In this document: positions 26,117-34,367 of the stretch, piece after piece
How positions within the stretch are numbered: position 1 is the first letter of the stretch
Layout: each line of letters starts with the position of its first letter
Assembly: GCA_014238335.1 (NCBI GenBank)
Contig: JABABI010000077.1
Coordinates: 1-34,743, forward strand
Origin: Fuerstiella sp.
GTDB taxonomy: Bacteria > Planctomycetota > Planctomycetia > Planctomycetales > Planctomycetaceae
DNA length: 34,743 nucleotides
Direction of reading: 5' to 3'
Program-made: the position numbers and the translations under genes
Notes under the pieces: generated by a model
The model's database searches: none
What the model was told of the DNA's origin: nothing
What the model saw: the letters and a program-made list of their open reading frames with translations, nothing else

Positions 26117-26247
26117 GGTCGAGTCCAGATGTCGTTTCAATACCTGCACGCAGCGGCAGCACATGCGTGACCGCCACGGTTGTCTCGCGAGTTTGATTCA
26201 CTCACCCACGTTTCGTGCTTAATTTCTGTGGCTTTGAAACGACTTCT
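26117..26247 (+). repeat. Diverged direct repeat, right copy
   Basis: About 131 bases aligning with 24091-24212 in the same orientation. Shared blocks include TTTCAATACC-GCACGCAGCG at 26135 onward, GTGACC-CCAC-GTTGT-TCGCGAG and TTCGTGCTT near 26212-26220. By eye roughly 70% of aligned positions match, with a few gaps. Confidence 0.75.
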
Positions 26248-26431
26248 GCGGCACAGTCCGGCACATGCAGATGCCAGAATCACCGAGCGCAGCTCATATC
26301 ACAGCTTCGATTCTACGTGCCCGTCGCCTTCAGATCCTGCCGAAATATCAGGAGACTCGCTCAATGATCCGCGGCGGTAGGTTTTCTTCGGTGACACATG
26401 TAAGACTTATGAGTTTAGCGATCGTCTTCAT

Positions 26432-26459
26432 TTGGTGTGCGTCAGATTCCGGGTACACT
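26432..26459 (+). promoter_or_regulatory. Possible promoter for moaE-moaA
   Basis: TTGGTG (26432-26437) and TACACT (26454-26459) are 16 bases apart and end 24 bases before ATG 26484. The first element is a poor match, so this is only a candidate. Confidence 0.3.
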
Positions 26460-26483
26460 GCGAGTGTGCCCTGGCTTTTCTGA

Positions 26484-26972
26484 ATGAACCTGACACCGCG
26501 ACCAATGATCAACTTCACCACAGAACCCATCGACTTTAACCATGTGACCGAATCCGTCCGGTCACATGCTGCGGGCGCCGTCGTTTTGTTTCTGGGGACT
26601 GTCCGTGAATTCACGGGGGACGTGCAAACGTCTTCTCTGGAATACGATGCCTATCCGGACATGGCCCTGCAGGAACTGCGTCAACTGGATACGGACGTTC
26701 GTGCAAAATGGCCTGTCATCAACGTTGCCATGGTCCATCGCACGGGAGATCTGCAGCTGGGCGACATTGCCGTAGCCGTGGCTGTGAGTTCAGGGCATCG
26801 TCGCGAAGCGTTTGAAGCCGGTCAATGGCTGATCGACACACTGAAGGTACGCGTTCCCCTCTGGAAGAAAGAAGTCTACGCGAACGGCAGAACCGAATGG
26901 GTGCATCCGTCGCGACAAACGAGTGCAACACCGATCGCCGTTGAATCCGATCTCTCAGGAGCCGAGTCATGA
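26484..26972 (+). CDS. moaE: Molybdopterin synthase catalytic subunit MoaE
   Basis: The large subunit of molybdopterin synthase, which with thiocarboxylated MoaD converts cyclic pyranopterin monophosphate to molybdopterin. Arg41 (FLGTVRE), His105-Arg106 (SSGHRREAF), Lys121 (TLKVRVPLWKKE) and Lys128 correspond to the active-site residues of E. coli MoaE with a constant two-residue offset. Length is 162 residues against about 150 in E. coli. Either ATG 26484 or ATG 26505 could start translation; neither has a clear ribosome binding site. The stop overlaps the moaA start (ATGA), so the two are translationally coupled. No moaD or moaC lies in the window. Confidence 0.94.
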   Translation: MNLTPRPMINFTTEPIDFNHVTESVRSHAAGAVVLFLGTVREFTGDVQTSSLEYDAYPDMALQELRQLDTDVRAKWPVINVAMVHRTGDLQLGDIAVAVAVSSGHRREAFEAGQWLIDTLKVRVPLWKKEVYANGRTEWVHPSRQTSATPIAVESDLSGAES

Positions 26973-27988
26973 GTGCTCCTGAAAGCACAAACCTGGATCG
27001 ACGACTGGTCGACCGTTTCGGGCGCGTGCACAACAACCTGCGGATCAGCGTGACAGACCGCTGCAACATCCGCTGTTTCTACTGCATGCCCGCGGACAAC
27101 GTGCAGTTTATGCCTCGCCATGAGTTACTGTCGTTTGAGGAAATTGAACGCGTGGTTCGGATCGGGACAACGCTGGGCATCGATCGCGTTCGACTGACGG
27201 GTGGCGAACCGCTGGTGCGTCGCGAACTGCACCGCCTTGTCGCACGCCTCGCGAATGTCTCCGGCATTGTCGATATCGGACTCACCACCAACGCAGTGCT
27301 GCTGGGAGAACAGGCGCAACAACTCAGGGACGCGGGAGTCAAACGGCTGAACATCAGCCTGGACGCACTCGACCCAGAAATTTTTAAACGTGTCACGCGT
27401 CGTGACAGCTACGACAAGGTCATCGAAGGCATTGCTGCTGCACGAGCGGCCGGATTTTCACCCATTAAGATCAACGCCGTGTCCGTCAAAGGCCTGACGG
27501 AAGACCAGATTATTCCCTTTGCCGAACTGGCCCGTGAGACCGACACGGAAGTGCGTTTTATCGAATTCATGCCGCTGGACGCGGACAGTCAGTGGGAACG
27601 TGATAAGGTCCTGCTGGCTGATGAAATCATGGCGATGCTGCAGGCTGAATTTGGCTCACTGGAACCTGTTCCATCAGCGAATCCCAATGCGCCGGCGAAC
27701 GACTTTCAATTTGCGGACGGCCGGGGCAAAATTGGCATGATCGCTTCCGTCAGCCAGCCGTTCTGCAGCACGTGCAACCGCTTCCGACTGACGGCCGAAG
27801 GCAAACTGCGGAACTGTCTGTTCAGCCATGAAGAAGTCGACGTCCGAGATTTGCTGCGAAACGGAAGCCCTGATGAGGAGGTCGCTGACGCGATGGTGAG
27901 CTCTATCGCCGCCAAGAACGCGGGGCATCAGATCAACTCGGCAGAATTCGTTCAGCCGGACCGCCCAATGTATTCGATTGGCGGCTAG
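26969..27988 (+). CDS. moaA: GTP 3',8-cyclase MoaA
   Basis: A radical SAM enzyme that makes the first molybdenum-cofactor intermediate from GTP, together with MoaC. The SAM [4Fe-4S] cluster motif is Cys32-x3-Cys36-x2-Cys39 (DRCNIRCFYCMP). The second cluster that binds GTP uses Cys266, Cys269 and Cys283 (FCSTCNRFRLTAEGKLRNC). RLTGGEPLVRREL and the C-terminal Gly-Gly (MYSIGG), needed for activity in characterised MoaA, are both present. The 339 residues match the family. ATG 26969 overlaps the moaE stop by four bases, with an AGGAG ribosome binding site at about 26957-26961 inside moaE. Confidence 0.97.
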   Translation: MSAPESTNLDRRLVDRFGRVHNNLRISVTDRCNIRCFYCMPADNVQFMPRHELLSFEEIERVVRIGTTLGIDRVRLTGGEPLVRRELHRLVARLANVSGIVDIGLTTNAVLLGEQAQQLRDAGVKRLNISLDALDPEIFKRVTRRDSYDKVIEGIAAARAAGFSPIKINAVSVKGLTEDQIIPFAELARETDTEVRFIEFMPLDADSQWERDKVLLADEIMAMLQAEFGSLEPVPSANPNAPANDFQFADGRGKIGMIASVSQPFCSTCNRFRLTAEGKLRNCLFSHEEVDVRDLLRNGSPDEEVADAMVSSIAAKNAGHQINSAEFVQPDRPMYSIGG

Positions 27989-28380
27989 AGGGAGTCGGCC
28001 GGGAGGCACCTGCGGCAAAGGACCCCATTCGGGAAACCGTCTGCGTCCCATGTCCAGGAATAGTGCCTCGGTGCGAAGAACGCTGGACGGCATTTTCACC
28101 CTGTTTTGGCCGCAAAGAGCAGTCTGCCAGATCCAGGATATTGCCCTGTTCATCGCTGTGCCAGTGCCCTGAACGAAACTGCAATCGGATGGTGCGGCAG
28201 GCTTTGAAAGCGTTCGATGTTGGCTATGCTGCCGAACTCAGGAGTTCTTCTGCGGGGAGACCCGATCACAACTTGGGCAACGCAACGAAAAGCGGCGTGT
28301 GCTTGAGTTCGAGCGTTATCACATTTGGTCTGAGACGCGGTTTCGTTCGGAGTTTTGTTTTTGCAGGTGCGGAGTTTTCA
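27989..28380. other. 392-base gap between moaA and purD
   Basis: The purD frame is open across most of this gap (to 28063), but the sequence ahead of ATG 28381 is not like PurD. Minus-strand frames are not protein-like. No RNA structure, terminator with a U-tract or recognisable promoter was seen. Confidence 0.4.
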
Positions 28381-29649
28381 ATGAACATTTTGGTTGTCGG
28401 ACAGGGTGGTCGGGAGCACACATTAGTCTGGAAACTGGCTCAGTGCGGAGGCGTCGAAAAAGTCTATTGCGCACCAGGGAATGCAGGGACCGCTGTGGAT
28501 GGCGAAAATGTGAACATCGCAGCAGATGATCTCGGGCGTTTGATGTCGTTCGCCAAACATAACGATATTGACCTGACCGTCGTCGGCCCGGAAGTCCCAC
28601 TGGTAGCCGGAATTGTTGATGAATTCGAAACGCACGGCCTGAAAATATTCGGCCCGACCAAAGCGGCCGCCCGCCTCGAGGGCAGCAAGGCATTTTCCAA
28701 GGAAATCATGAAGAAGGCGGGCGTCCCGACCGCCGCGTCCAAAAGCTTCACAAGACTTGAGGAAGCACACGCCTATCTGGATGCGCTGGAGGATGTTCCC
28801 GTTGTCGTGAAGGCAGACGGACTTGCGGCCGGCAAAGGTGTTCATGTGTGTAAGAACTGTACGGAAGGCAAGTCTGCTGCCACACAGATGCTGCAGGACG
28901 ATCTGTTCGGGACAGCCGGACAGAGGATCGTCATCGAAGAGTTTCTGGAAGGGCACGAAGCCAGCATCCTGGCGATTGTCGACGGCGACACAATCATACC
29001 GCTTGAAACATCACAGGATCACAAACGAGCACATGACAGTGATCTGGGGCCAAACACCGGCGGCATGGGGGCCTACAGCCCGGCTCCGCTGGTGACGGAC
29101 GGAATCATGGACGACATCATTCGCCGAATTCTGGTCCCCACCATTCACACGATGCGCGTCGAAGGACATCCGTTTTCCGGGGTCCTTTATGCGGGATTAA
29201 TGCTGACACAGCAGGGGCCAAAAGTCATTGAATACAATGTGCGTTTTGGCGACCCTGAAGCCCAGGCAGTGCTGATGCGCTTAAAAACGGATCTCGCACA
29301 GATATTGTCGCTGGCCGCATCCGGACGACTGGCGGAACTTGAAGGATTGGAATGGGAGGAACGACCAGCCGTCTGCGTGGTGATGGCTTCCGATGGCTAT
29401 CCAGGAAGTTATTCGAAGGGACAGGTAATCAGTGGCATAGCCGAAGCGGATCGCCAGACAGACACAAAGGTCTTTCATGCCGGGACAACAGACAAAGGGC
29501 TGCGGGTGCTCACGGACGGCGGTCGTGTCCTGGGTGTCACGGCCATGGGCGACAGCATCGCAGCCGCGAAGCAGGCCGCCTACCAGGCTGTCGCAAAAAT
29601 CACCTGGGACGGGGCATGGAATCGATCAGACATCTCTGACAAAGCATGA
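28381..29649 (+). CDS. purD: Phosphoribosylamine-glycine ligase PurD (GAR synthetase)
   Basis: ATP-dependent ligation of glycine to 5-phosphoribosylamine, step 2 of purine biosynthesis. At 422 residues it has the full single-function PurD layout. The N-terminal domain begins MNILVVGQGGREHTLVWKL and includes TVVGPEVPLVAGIVDEFE. The ATP-grasp part has VPVVVKADGLAAGKGVHVC, IEEFLEGHEASILAIVDGD, QDHKRAHDSDLGPNTGGMGAYSP and YNVRFGDPEAQAVLMRL. The C-terminal part has VCVVMASDGYPGSY and FHAGT. I chose ATG 28381 because it begins the conserved N-terminus and has GGAG (about 28370) 8-9 bases upstream; the open frame runs further back without family likeness. Its neighbour dcd converges on it from the other strand. 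Confidence 0.97.
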   Translation: MNILVVGQGGREHTLVWKLAQCGGVEKVYCAPGNAGTAVDGENVNIAADDLGRLMSFAKHNDIDLTVVGPEVPLVAGIVDEFETHGLKIFGPTKAAARLEGSKAFSKEIMKKAGVPTAASKSFTRLEEAHAYLDALEDVPVVVKADGLAAGKGVHVCKNCTEGKSAATQMLQDDLFGTAGQRIVIEEFLEGHEASILAIVDGDTIIPLETSQDHKRAHDSDLGPNTGGMGAYSPAPLVTDGIMDDIIRRILVPTIHTMRVEGHPFSGVLYAGLMLTQQGPKVIEYNVRFGDPEAQAVLMRLKTDLAQILSLAASGRLAELEGLEWEERPAVCVVMASDGYPGSYSKGQVISGIAEADRQTDTKVFHAGTTDKGLRVLTDGGRVLGVTAMGDSIAAAKQAAYQAVAKITWDGAWNRSDISDKA

Positions 29650-29769
29650 TATTAACGCGCTGCAATTTATGGCGCCCGTGTGTTGATCCGAACCGCTGTG
29701 CGATGACGTGACTCAGACAGAATATCGCGGTTGGAGGCAGCTTCTGCGAAATTATTGCACGCTGCGGCG

Positions 29770-30351
29770 TTATCCCTCGTCCGCGGCCTTCGACTGTTCG
29801 TCGAAGGCAAGCTTCATTTGGTGCTCGTCGCGAATTCCAAGTTCCTTGAACAGCAGACTGGGCTGAATGTCTGTGTTGTGCTGGTACTTGCTGCTCCGAT
29901 ATTCGGTAACGTCACCTTCGACAGAATGATAAAAAATCTGGCACACCTGAACGCCCGGGTAAATGCGAACAGGCTGAACGGCGAACATTTCCAGCGTCCA
30001 GAACCCGCAGAAACCGACATCGCCAAAGCCGGCCGTGACGTGCACAAACAGACCCAGACGACCGATGGAAGAACGCCCTTCCAGCATGGGCACGTAGTTA
30101 TGCGTTTCGGTGTATTCGATCGTCCGGCCCAAATACAGCTGATTGGGCTGCAGAACCATTCCCTCTTCGGGAATCGTGATGCGTCGATATCGATTGGGAC
30201 GTTTCATATCCAGCACGATTTCTTCGTACACCAGAAGCTCGTCGTGCAGCGTGAGGTTGTAGCTGTTGGGATTCAGCTGTTCCTCATGGAAGGGTTCAAT
30301 GTTGAGGTTTCTGCCGATCTGGACTTTGATTTCGCTGCCGCTGAGAATCAT
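29770..30351 (-). CDS. dcd: dCTP deaminase
   Basis: Deaminates dCTP to dUTP for thymidylate synthesis. The length, 193 residues, equals E. coli Dcd. Conserved parts are the N-terminal MILSGSEIKVQI, LNPNSYNLTLHD, the trimer active-site segment LEGRSSIGRLGLFVHVTAG (Arg93, Ser94, Arg98), Glu121 in FWTLEMF as the expected catalytic Glu, and the nucleotide-binding SSKYQHNTDIQPS. Where E. coli-type enzymes usually have IDPG, this one has GDVG (residues 110-113), so it belongs to a variant branch. Whether it also has dUTPase activity cannot be told. ATG 30351 follows a weak GGTGGAA site. A possible -10 (TATAAC on the minus strand, about 30405) lies upstream. It is tail to tail with purD. Confidence 0.92.
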   Translation of the reverse strand: MILSGSEIKVQIGRNLNIEPFHEEQLNPNSYNLTLHDELLVYEEIVLDMKRPNRYRRITIPEEGMVLQPNQLYLGRTIEYTETHNYVPMLEGRSSIGRLGLFVHVTAGFGDVGFCGFWTLEMFAVQPVRIYPGVQVCQIFYHSVEGDVTEYRSSKYQHNTDIQPSLLFKELGIRDEHQMKLAFDEQSKAADEG

Positions 30352-30813
30352 GAAAGTTCCACCGAAACAAACGAATGAAAAATCATCTGACAGAAGATCA
30401 TGGAGTTATAGGGCTCTGGCGGCACTGCAATTGAGGTCATGAGGTACGCCGCTTCCGCTGCAAAATCCGATAACGCCGCACCCCTTTTGACTCTCCTCAA
30501 CTCCTGTGAGCAGGGAGCGTATGTTTTGCGAGCTTGATGTTCAAGCACGTCGCCCCTGGCAAAACCTCCTTGTCAGGGATCAGTTATTTGACTCATAACG
30601 GTATTTCGACCTCGTGATTGCTCTGCTCTGCCGCAATCCCTGTGCTGGCACTGGATACCGATAGGTGACTTCGCGATAATACATCCGTGATCAGGCCCCG
30701 TTTCTTCTTCATCTGGCGGTCCCAGGCGGGTTGTCGGCCCCTGCGTCCTGAGTGGCGTCGGCAGCCGGGAACACCGGGTGATGTGGGTATGCGTGATACG
30801 ATAGAAAAGTCTT
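30352..30813. other. 462-base divergent region between dcd and the ECF sigma gene
   Basis: It must hold the dcd promoter (-) and the sigma-factor promoter (+). On the plus strand GGGAACAC at 30767-30774 lies 40 bases before the sigma ATG, followed 19 bases after GGAAC by CGTG (30792); this resembles an ECF promoter but with long spacing. No gene or RNA is recognised in the remainder. Confidence 0.4.
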
Positions 30814-31407
30814 ATGGCGGACGGAATTGAAGTCACATCGCTCACTCTGCTGGGACGTGCGCAGGCCAATGATGAAGACGCCTGGCACCAGGTCGTGCAT
30901 TTGTACGGTCCGTTGGTGGAGAAATGGTGTCGCCGTTACGGACTGAGCGAAGAGGACGCTGCAGACGTTTTTCAGGAAACGTTCAAAACGGTGGCACGAC
31001 ATATCGGTAATTTTGTGCCGGGGCGATCAGTCGCATCGTTTCGTTCCTGGCTGAAAACGATTGTCAGGACCCGTACTATTGACTACCTGCGAAAATCCAA
31101 ACGTCATGTTGACGCGGCCGGTGGAACGGCAGCACAAATGCGAATCTCCGACCTCCCGGATCCGCTGGCCGAGGATTCTGAAGACGAAACAGAGGCCGAT
31201 GATGCGCTGGTCGTGCATCGAGCGATGGATCTGATTCAAGGCGAATTCGATCCTCGCAACTGGTCTGCCTTTGAGCAGGTTGCCCTGAAAGGCCGCGCTG
31301 CGACAGAAGTGGCGGCAGAACTGGACGTCACCCCGCAGACGATCAGACAGGCAAATTACCGAATACGGAGGCGGCTTCGGCTGGTCCTGGAGGATCTGGT
31401 GGAATAG
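30814..31407 (+). CDS. ECF-type RNA polymerase sigma factor
   Basis: A 197-residue sigma-70 family protein with only regions 2 and 4, the ECF layout. Region 2 covers about residues 20-90: WHQVVHLYGPLVEKWCRRYG, then EEDAADVFQETFKTVARHI (core binding and -10 recognition), then FRSWLKTIVRTRTIDYLRK. An acidic linker (about residues 110-130, DPLAEDSEDETEADD) precedes region 4 (about 140-195), whose helix-turn-helix is TEVAAELDVTPQTIRQANYRI. It would direct RNA polymerase to a small regulon. The ATG at 30814 follows AAAAGTCTT, a poor ribosome binding site. The adjacent kinase 166 bases downstream on the same strand carries a zinc finger of the kind used by anti-sigma factors, a pairing known in Planctomycetes, so it is the probable partner. 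Confidence 0.92.
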   Translation: MADGIEVTSLTLLGRAQANDEDAWHQVVHLYGPLVEKWCRRYGLSEEDAADVFQETFKTVARHIGNFVPGRSVASFRSWLKTIVRTRTIDYLRKSKRHVDAAGGTAAQMRISDLPDPLAEDSEDETEADDALVVHRAMDLIQGEFDPRNWSAFEQVALKGRAATEVAAELDVTPQTIRQANYRIRRRLRLVLEDLVE

Positions 31408-31573
31408 CCGCTATCCAAATACGTTCTTTTTTGGTGTAAACAGCTGACCGCGGCGTCCGCCTGCGGATGGGGAACACACGATCGCGTCAAAGAATGCTCA
31501 CGACTGATAAGCATTTCGTATTTTCAGGGAGTGTCTGAGTCTCATTGCTGTAGCGAAAACGCAAGTAATTCAA

Positions 31574-34291
31574 ATGGCCATTCCACCAACAAAACTCTCG
31601 ACCTGCCCGCCGAACGACGTTCTGGCCCAGTTGGTTTCAGGAAGCCTGCACGAAGACAGTGCCGAACACCTGTTTGAGCATTTCGAAGGCTGCGACTTCT
31701 GTCAGAACAGAGTGGACGAACTCGAAAGACGCCCAGAGGGCGTATTGGCATCTGCTCGTACGAAACCAAGGACCACGCCGGACCACGCACAACTCGAAAA
31801 GCTGATTCGAAAAGTTCAGAATCTGGGCCCTTCGGAAGGTGCCGTCCTGTCATTGCCTCAGGAGGCGGTAACCGTAGACAGTTTTGTCGCCGCACTGCGG
31901 CGCTGTGGGCTGTTTCCGGTCGAGGAAGTGGACAGTCTGCTGAGCGACCTTAAGGCTGATGACAGTACCTCGATTGCCAAACAGCTGATCAGGCAAGGTA
32001 AATTGACGCCGTTTCAGGCTCGCGTCCTGCTGAAAGGGCGGGGGAAGGGGCTGGTTCTGGGAAATTACGTGCTGCTGGAAAAACTGGGCCAGGGCGGCAT
32101 GGGGAACGTCTTCAAGGCGAAACACCGCCGGCTGGGCCGCGTCGTTTGTGTAAAGGTGATGAATTCTGCCGGGCGCAAGTCGCCCAACATGATGAAACGG
32201 TTTCGCAATGAAGCACGTACCGTCGCGGCATTAAGCCATCCGAACTTCGTAGTGGCCCATGATGCTGATGAGGCCGAAGGCGTTCCATTTCTGGTAATGG
32301 AATACATTGAAGGCAGCGATCTTGCGAAGCACGTGTCGGCTCACGGCCCGCTGCCCGTGAAGCGGGTGCTGGAGCTTATGTCGGAAGCTGCTGAAGCGCT
32401 GCAGTATGCTCACGATCAGGGCATCACCCATCGCGACATAAAACCGCATAACCTGATGCTGTCGGAAGAAGCCGATTCCGATGTATTGAGCATTAAGATT
32501 CTGGACATGGGGCTGGCTCGCTTTGATTCCCTGCTGAGCGACAACCCGGACGCTGCAACTCACGCGGCCATGACCAACACGGGCGTAATCATGGGCACCG
32601 TCGACTACATGTCGCCGGAACAGGCACTGCGCAGTCGCGATGCCGATAACCGATCGGACATCTACAGCCTGGGTTGTACGCTGCACTACCTGCTGTCGGG
32701 CAGACCGGTCTTCGAAGGCGACACAGTCATGGCCCGGCTGGTCGCTCATCGCGAAATTCCTGTTCCATCACTGGAACAAAAATGCACCGGAGCCATGCGT
32801 GGTCTGGACGCGGTGTTTCATCGTATGCTGGCCAAGAAACCGGATCGCCGCTACCAGTCGATGAAGGAAGTTGCGGCGGACATCAACGCTCTTCTCACCG
32901 GCCGAGTTCCGGTGGCCGTCGAAATTTGCCCTGATGCAGAAGGCTCCATCCTTGAACAACGTCGCCGGTGTCGGCGCAGACCGGCCTATGCCAGCTGGGC
33001 TGCAGTCCTTTGCTCCAGCTGCCTGATTGGCGCAGGCATCTGGGTGGCCCTGCCCGACGCAGCAAAAACTGCAATCCAGCAGCACGCTCAGACGGAGACC
33101 GATACGGCGGGTGTCAGCACCGACATGGAGATCCAGCCGGCCGCGAAAGAAGGATTCGCGGCAACAGGATTGGCGTTTCCCGTGAACTTCGGCGGCGGAA
33201 ATCGTTTGCTCGACGGTGGTGATGGACGAGCCCTCGCAGTGCTGCCTGTCGGGCAATTCAATGATAACGAATACCAGAAACTTAAACGCCAGCTTGACAC
33301 ACAGAATATTGACCTGATCGTGACAACGATTCGCGGCGAACAGCCCCGACCCGCACATGACCAAAAACTTCAGATCGGATTGCCGGTTCCGCTCGCAGAC
33401 GTCCGTGCTGATAATTTCGACATGATCTTTTTTGTCAGCGGATCGACCGACGAGTTTCAGTCAAAGGCCGCTACCCAGACGCTTGAACCACTTATTAACA
33501 CGGCCATTGGTCAAGGCCTGGTCGTGGCAGCACTTTCCCAGGGCGCATTACAGGCAGTGATCGGCATCGATTTTTACTCCCGCGGTGCTCCAGAACTCGA
33601 CGGCAACGTAACGACCGTCAGCCCAACGGGGCTGAACGGATGGATCGTTCACGCGCAAAGTGCGGTGCAGACCAAGGAGCTGGTTCGTAAAGCAAAGGAG
33701 TTGTGTGAGGAGACAGCTAACGGCCAAAAATTTGGCATGTCCGGTGGAGGCCGCGTGGCTACACGTTTCAATGGGTTCCCAGGCCGAGCTCTGGTGGTCC
33801 TGCCGGACCAGTTTGATCAAGCCGAATTCCGTGCCCTTGTCGCGGTCCTGGGCGAACAGGCGATCGGATTCGAAGTCGCGTCGTCACGGTGGGGGCAGAT
33901 TTACTCCCTCGATCAAACCGTCAAACGTATTGCTGACAGAATGCTGGATGAGTTTGCTCCTCGAAACTATGACTTCGTCTTCTTCATCGGTGGCAACACA
34001 CATGCATTTACCGAATCGGAACCCAACACACGCCTCAGGCAGATGGCTGCTCGAGGACTGGAGGCCGGTCTGATTTTTTCGACCACTTCAGCAAGCGGTC
34101 ACGAGTTGATGGACATCGCCGACGCATATGCCAACTGCACATTTGAGAACGTGGATCAAATCACCATTGCTCAGCCGCACACCAGCCCTGGGGCAGTCCT
34201 CACCGCCGAATCGCCCGCAATGATGAAGTCCCTGGTGAACCGGGTTATTGTAATGCGCGACAAGGTAATCGAACGACGTCAGAAGAAGTAA
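31574..34291 (+). CDS. Transmembrane Ser/Thr kinase with zinc-finger anti-sigma-like N-terminus and two DJ-1/PfpI-like C-terminal domains
   Basis: A 905-residue protein. An N-terminal zinc-binding motif His36-x3-Cys40-x2-Cys43, with Cys11 before it, resembles the zinc finger of anti-sigma factors. A short planctomycete-type segment (LIRQGKLTPFQARVLLKGRG, about 135-158) leads into a Hanks-type kinase domain (about 165-450): glycine loop GQGGMG (172-177), Lys194, Glu213, HRDIKPHN (286-293, Asp288), DMG (Asp311) in place of DFG, and YMSPEQA. One membrane helix lies near 472-492 (WAAVLCSSCLIGAGIWVAL). The outer half holds two related alpha/beta repeats, about 550-715 and 737-895: RALAVLPVGQFNDNEY/RALVVLPDQFDQAEF, FDMIFFVSGST/YDFVFFIGGNT and GLVVAALSQGA/GLIFSTTSASG. 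These read like DJ-1/PfpI folds whose nucleophile Cys is replaced (Ser655 in the first). Phosphorylation targets are unknown. Confidence 0.85.
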   Translation: MAIPPTKLSTCPPNDVLAQLVSGSLHEDSAEHLFEHFEGCDFCQNRVDELERRPEGVLASARTKPRTTPDHAQLEKLIRKVQNLGPSEGAVLSLPQEAVTVDSFVAALRRCGLFPVEEVDSLLSDLKADDSTSIAKQLIRQGKLTPFQARVLLKGRGKGLVLGNYVLLEKLGQGGMGNVFKAKHRRLGRVVCVKVMNSAGRKSPNMMKRFRNEARTVAALSHPNFVVAHDADEAEGVPFLVMEYIEGSDLAKHVSAHGPLPVKRVLELMSEAAEALQYAHDQGITHRDIKPHNLMLSEEADSDVLSIKILDMGLARFDSLLSDNPDAATHAAMTNTGVIMGTVDYMSPEQALRSRDADNRSDIYSLGCTLHYLLSGRPVFEGDTVMARLVAHREIPVPSLEQKCTGAMRGLDAVFHRMLAKKPDRRYQSMKEVAADINALLTGRVPVAVEICPDAEGSILEQRRRCRRRPAYASWAAVLCSSCLIGAGIWVALPDAAKTAIQQHAQTETDTAGVSTDMEIQPAAKEGFAATGLAFPVNFGGGNRLLDGGDGRALAVLPVGQFNDNEYQKLKRQLDTQNIDLIVTTIRGEQPRPAHDQKLQIGLPVPLADVRADNFDMIFFVSGSTDEFQSKAATQTLEPLINTAIGQGLVVAALSQGALQAVIGIDFYSRGAPELDGNVTTVSPTGLNGWIVHAQSAVQTKELVRKAKELCEETANGQKFGMSGGGRVATRFNGFPGRALVVLPDQFDQAEFRALVAVLGEQAIGFEVASSRWGQIYSLDQTVKRIADRMLDEFAPRNYDFVFFIGGNTHAFTESEPNTRLRQMAARGLEAGLIFSTTSASGHELMDIADAYANCTFENVDQITIAQPHTSPGAVLTAESPAMMKSLVNRVIVMRDKVIERRQKK

Positions 34292-34367
34292 TTTTGAAAC
34301 TGCCACTTACGAATGATGAGCCGGCTGACATTTGCAACACTTTAACGATCAGATGTAAGATAGAATC

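Noticed and set aside
25784..26170. 128-residue plus-strand open frame between the kinase remnant and moaE
   Set aside because: It runs into the non-coding repeat, its composition is not typical of a protein, and no motif is present.
26409..26483. 24-residue open frame just before moaE
   Set aside because: Too short, no ribosome binding site, no similarity; the stretch more likely holds the moaE promoter.
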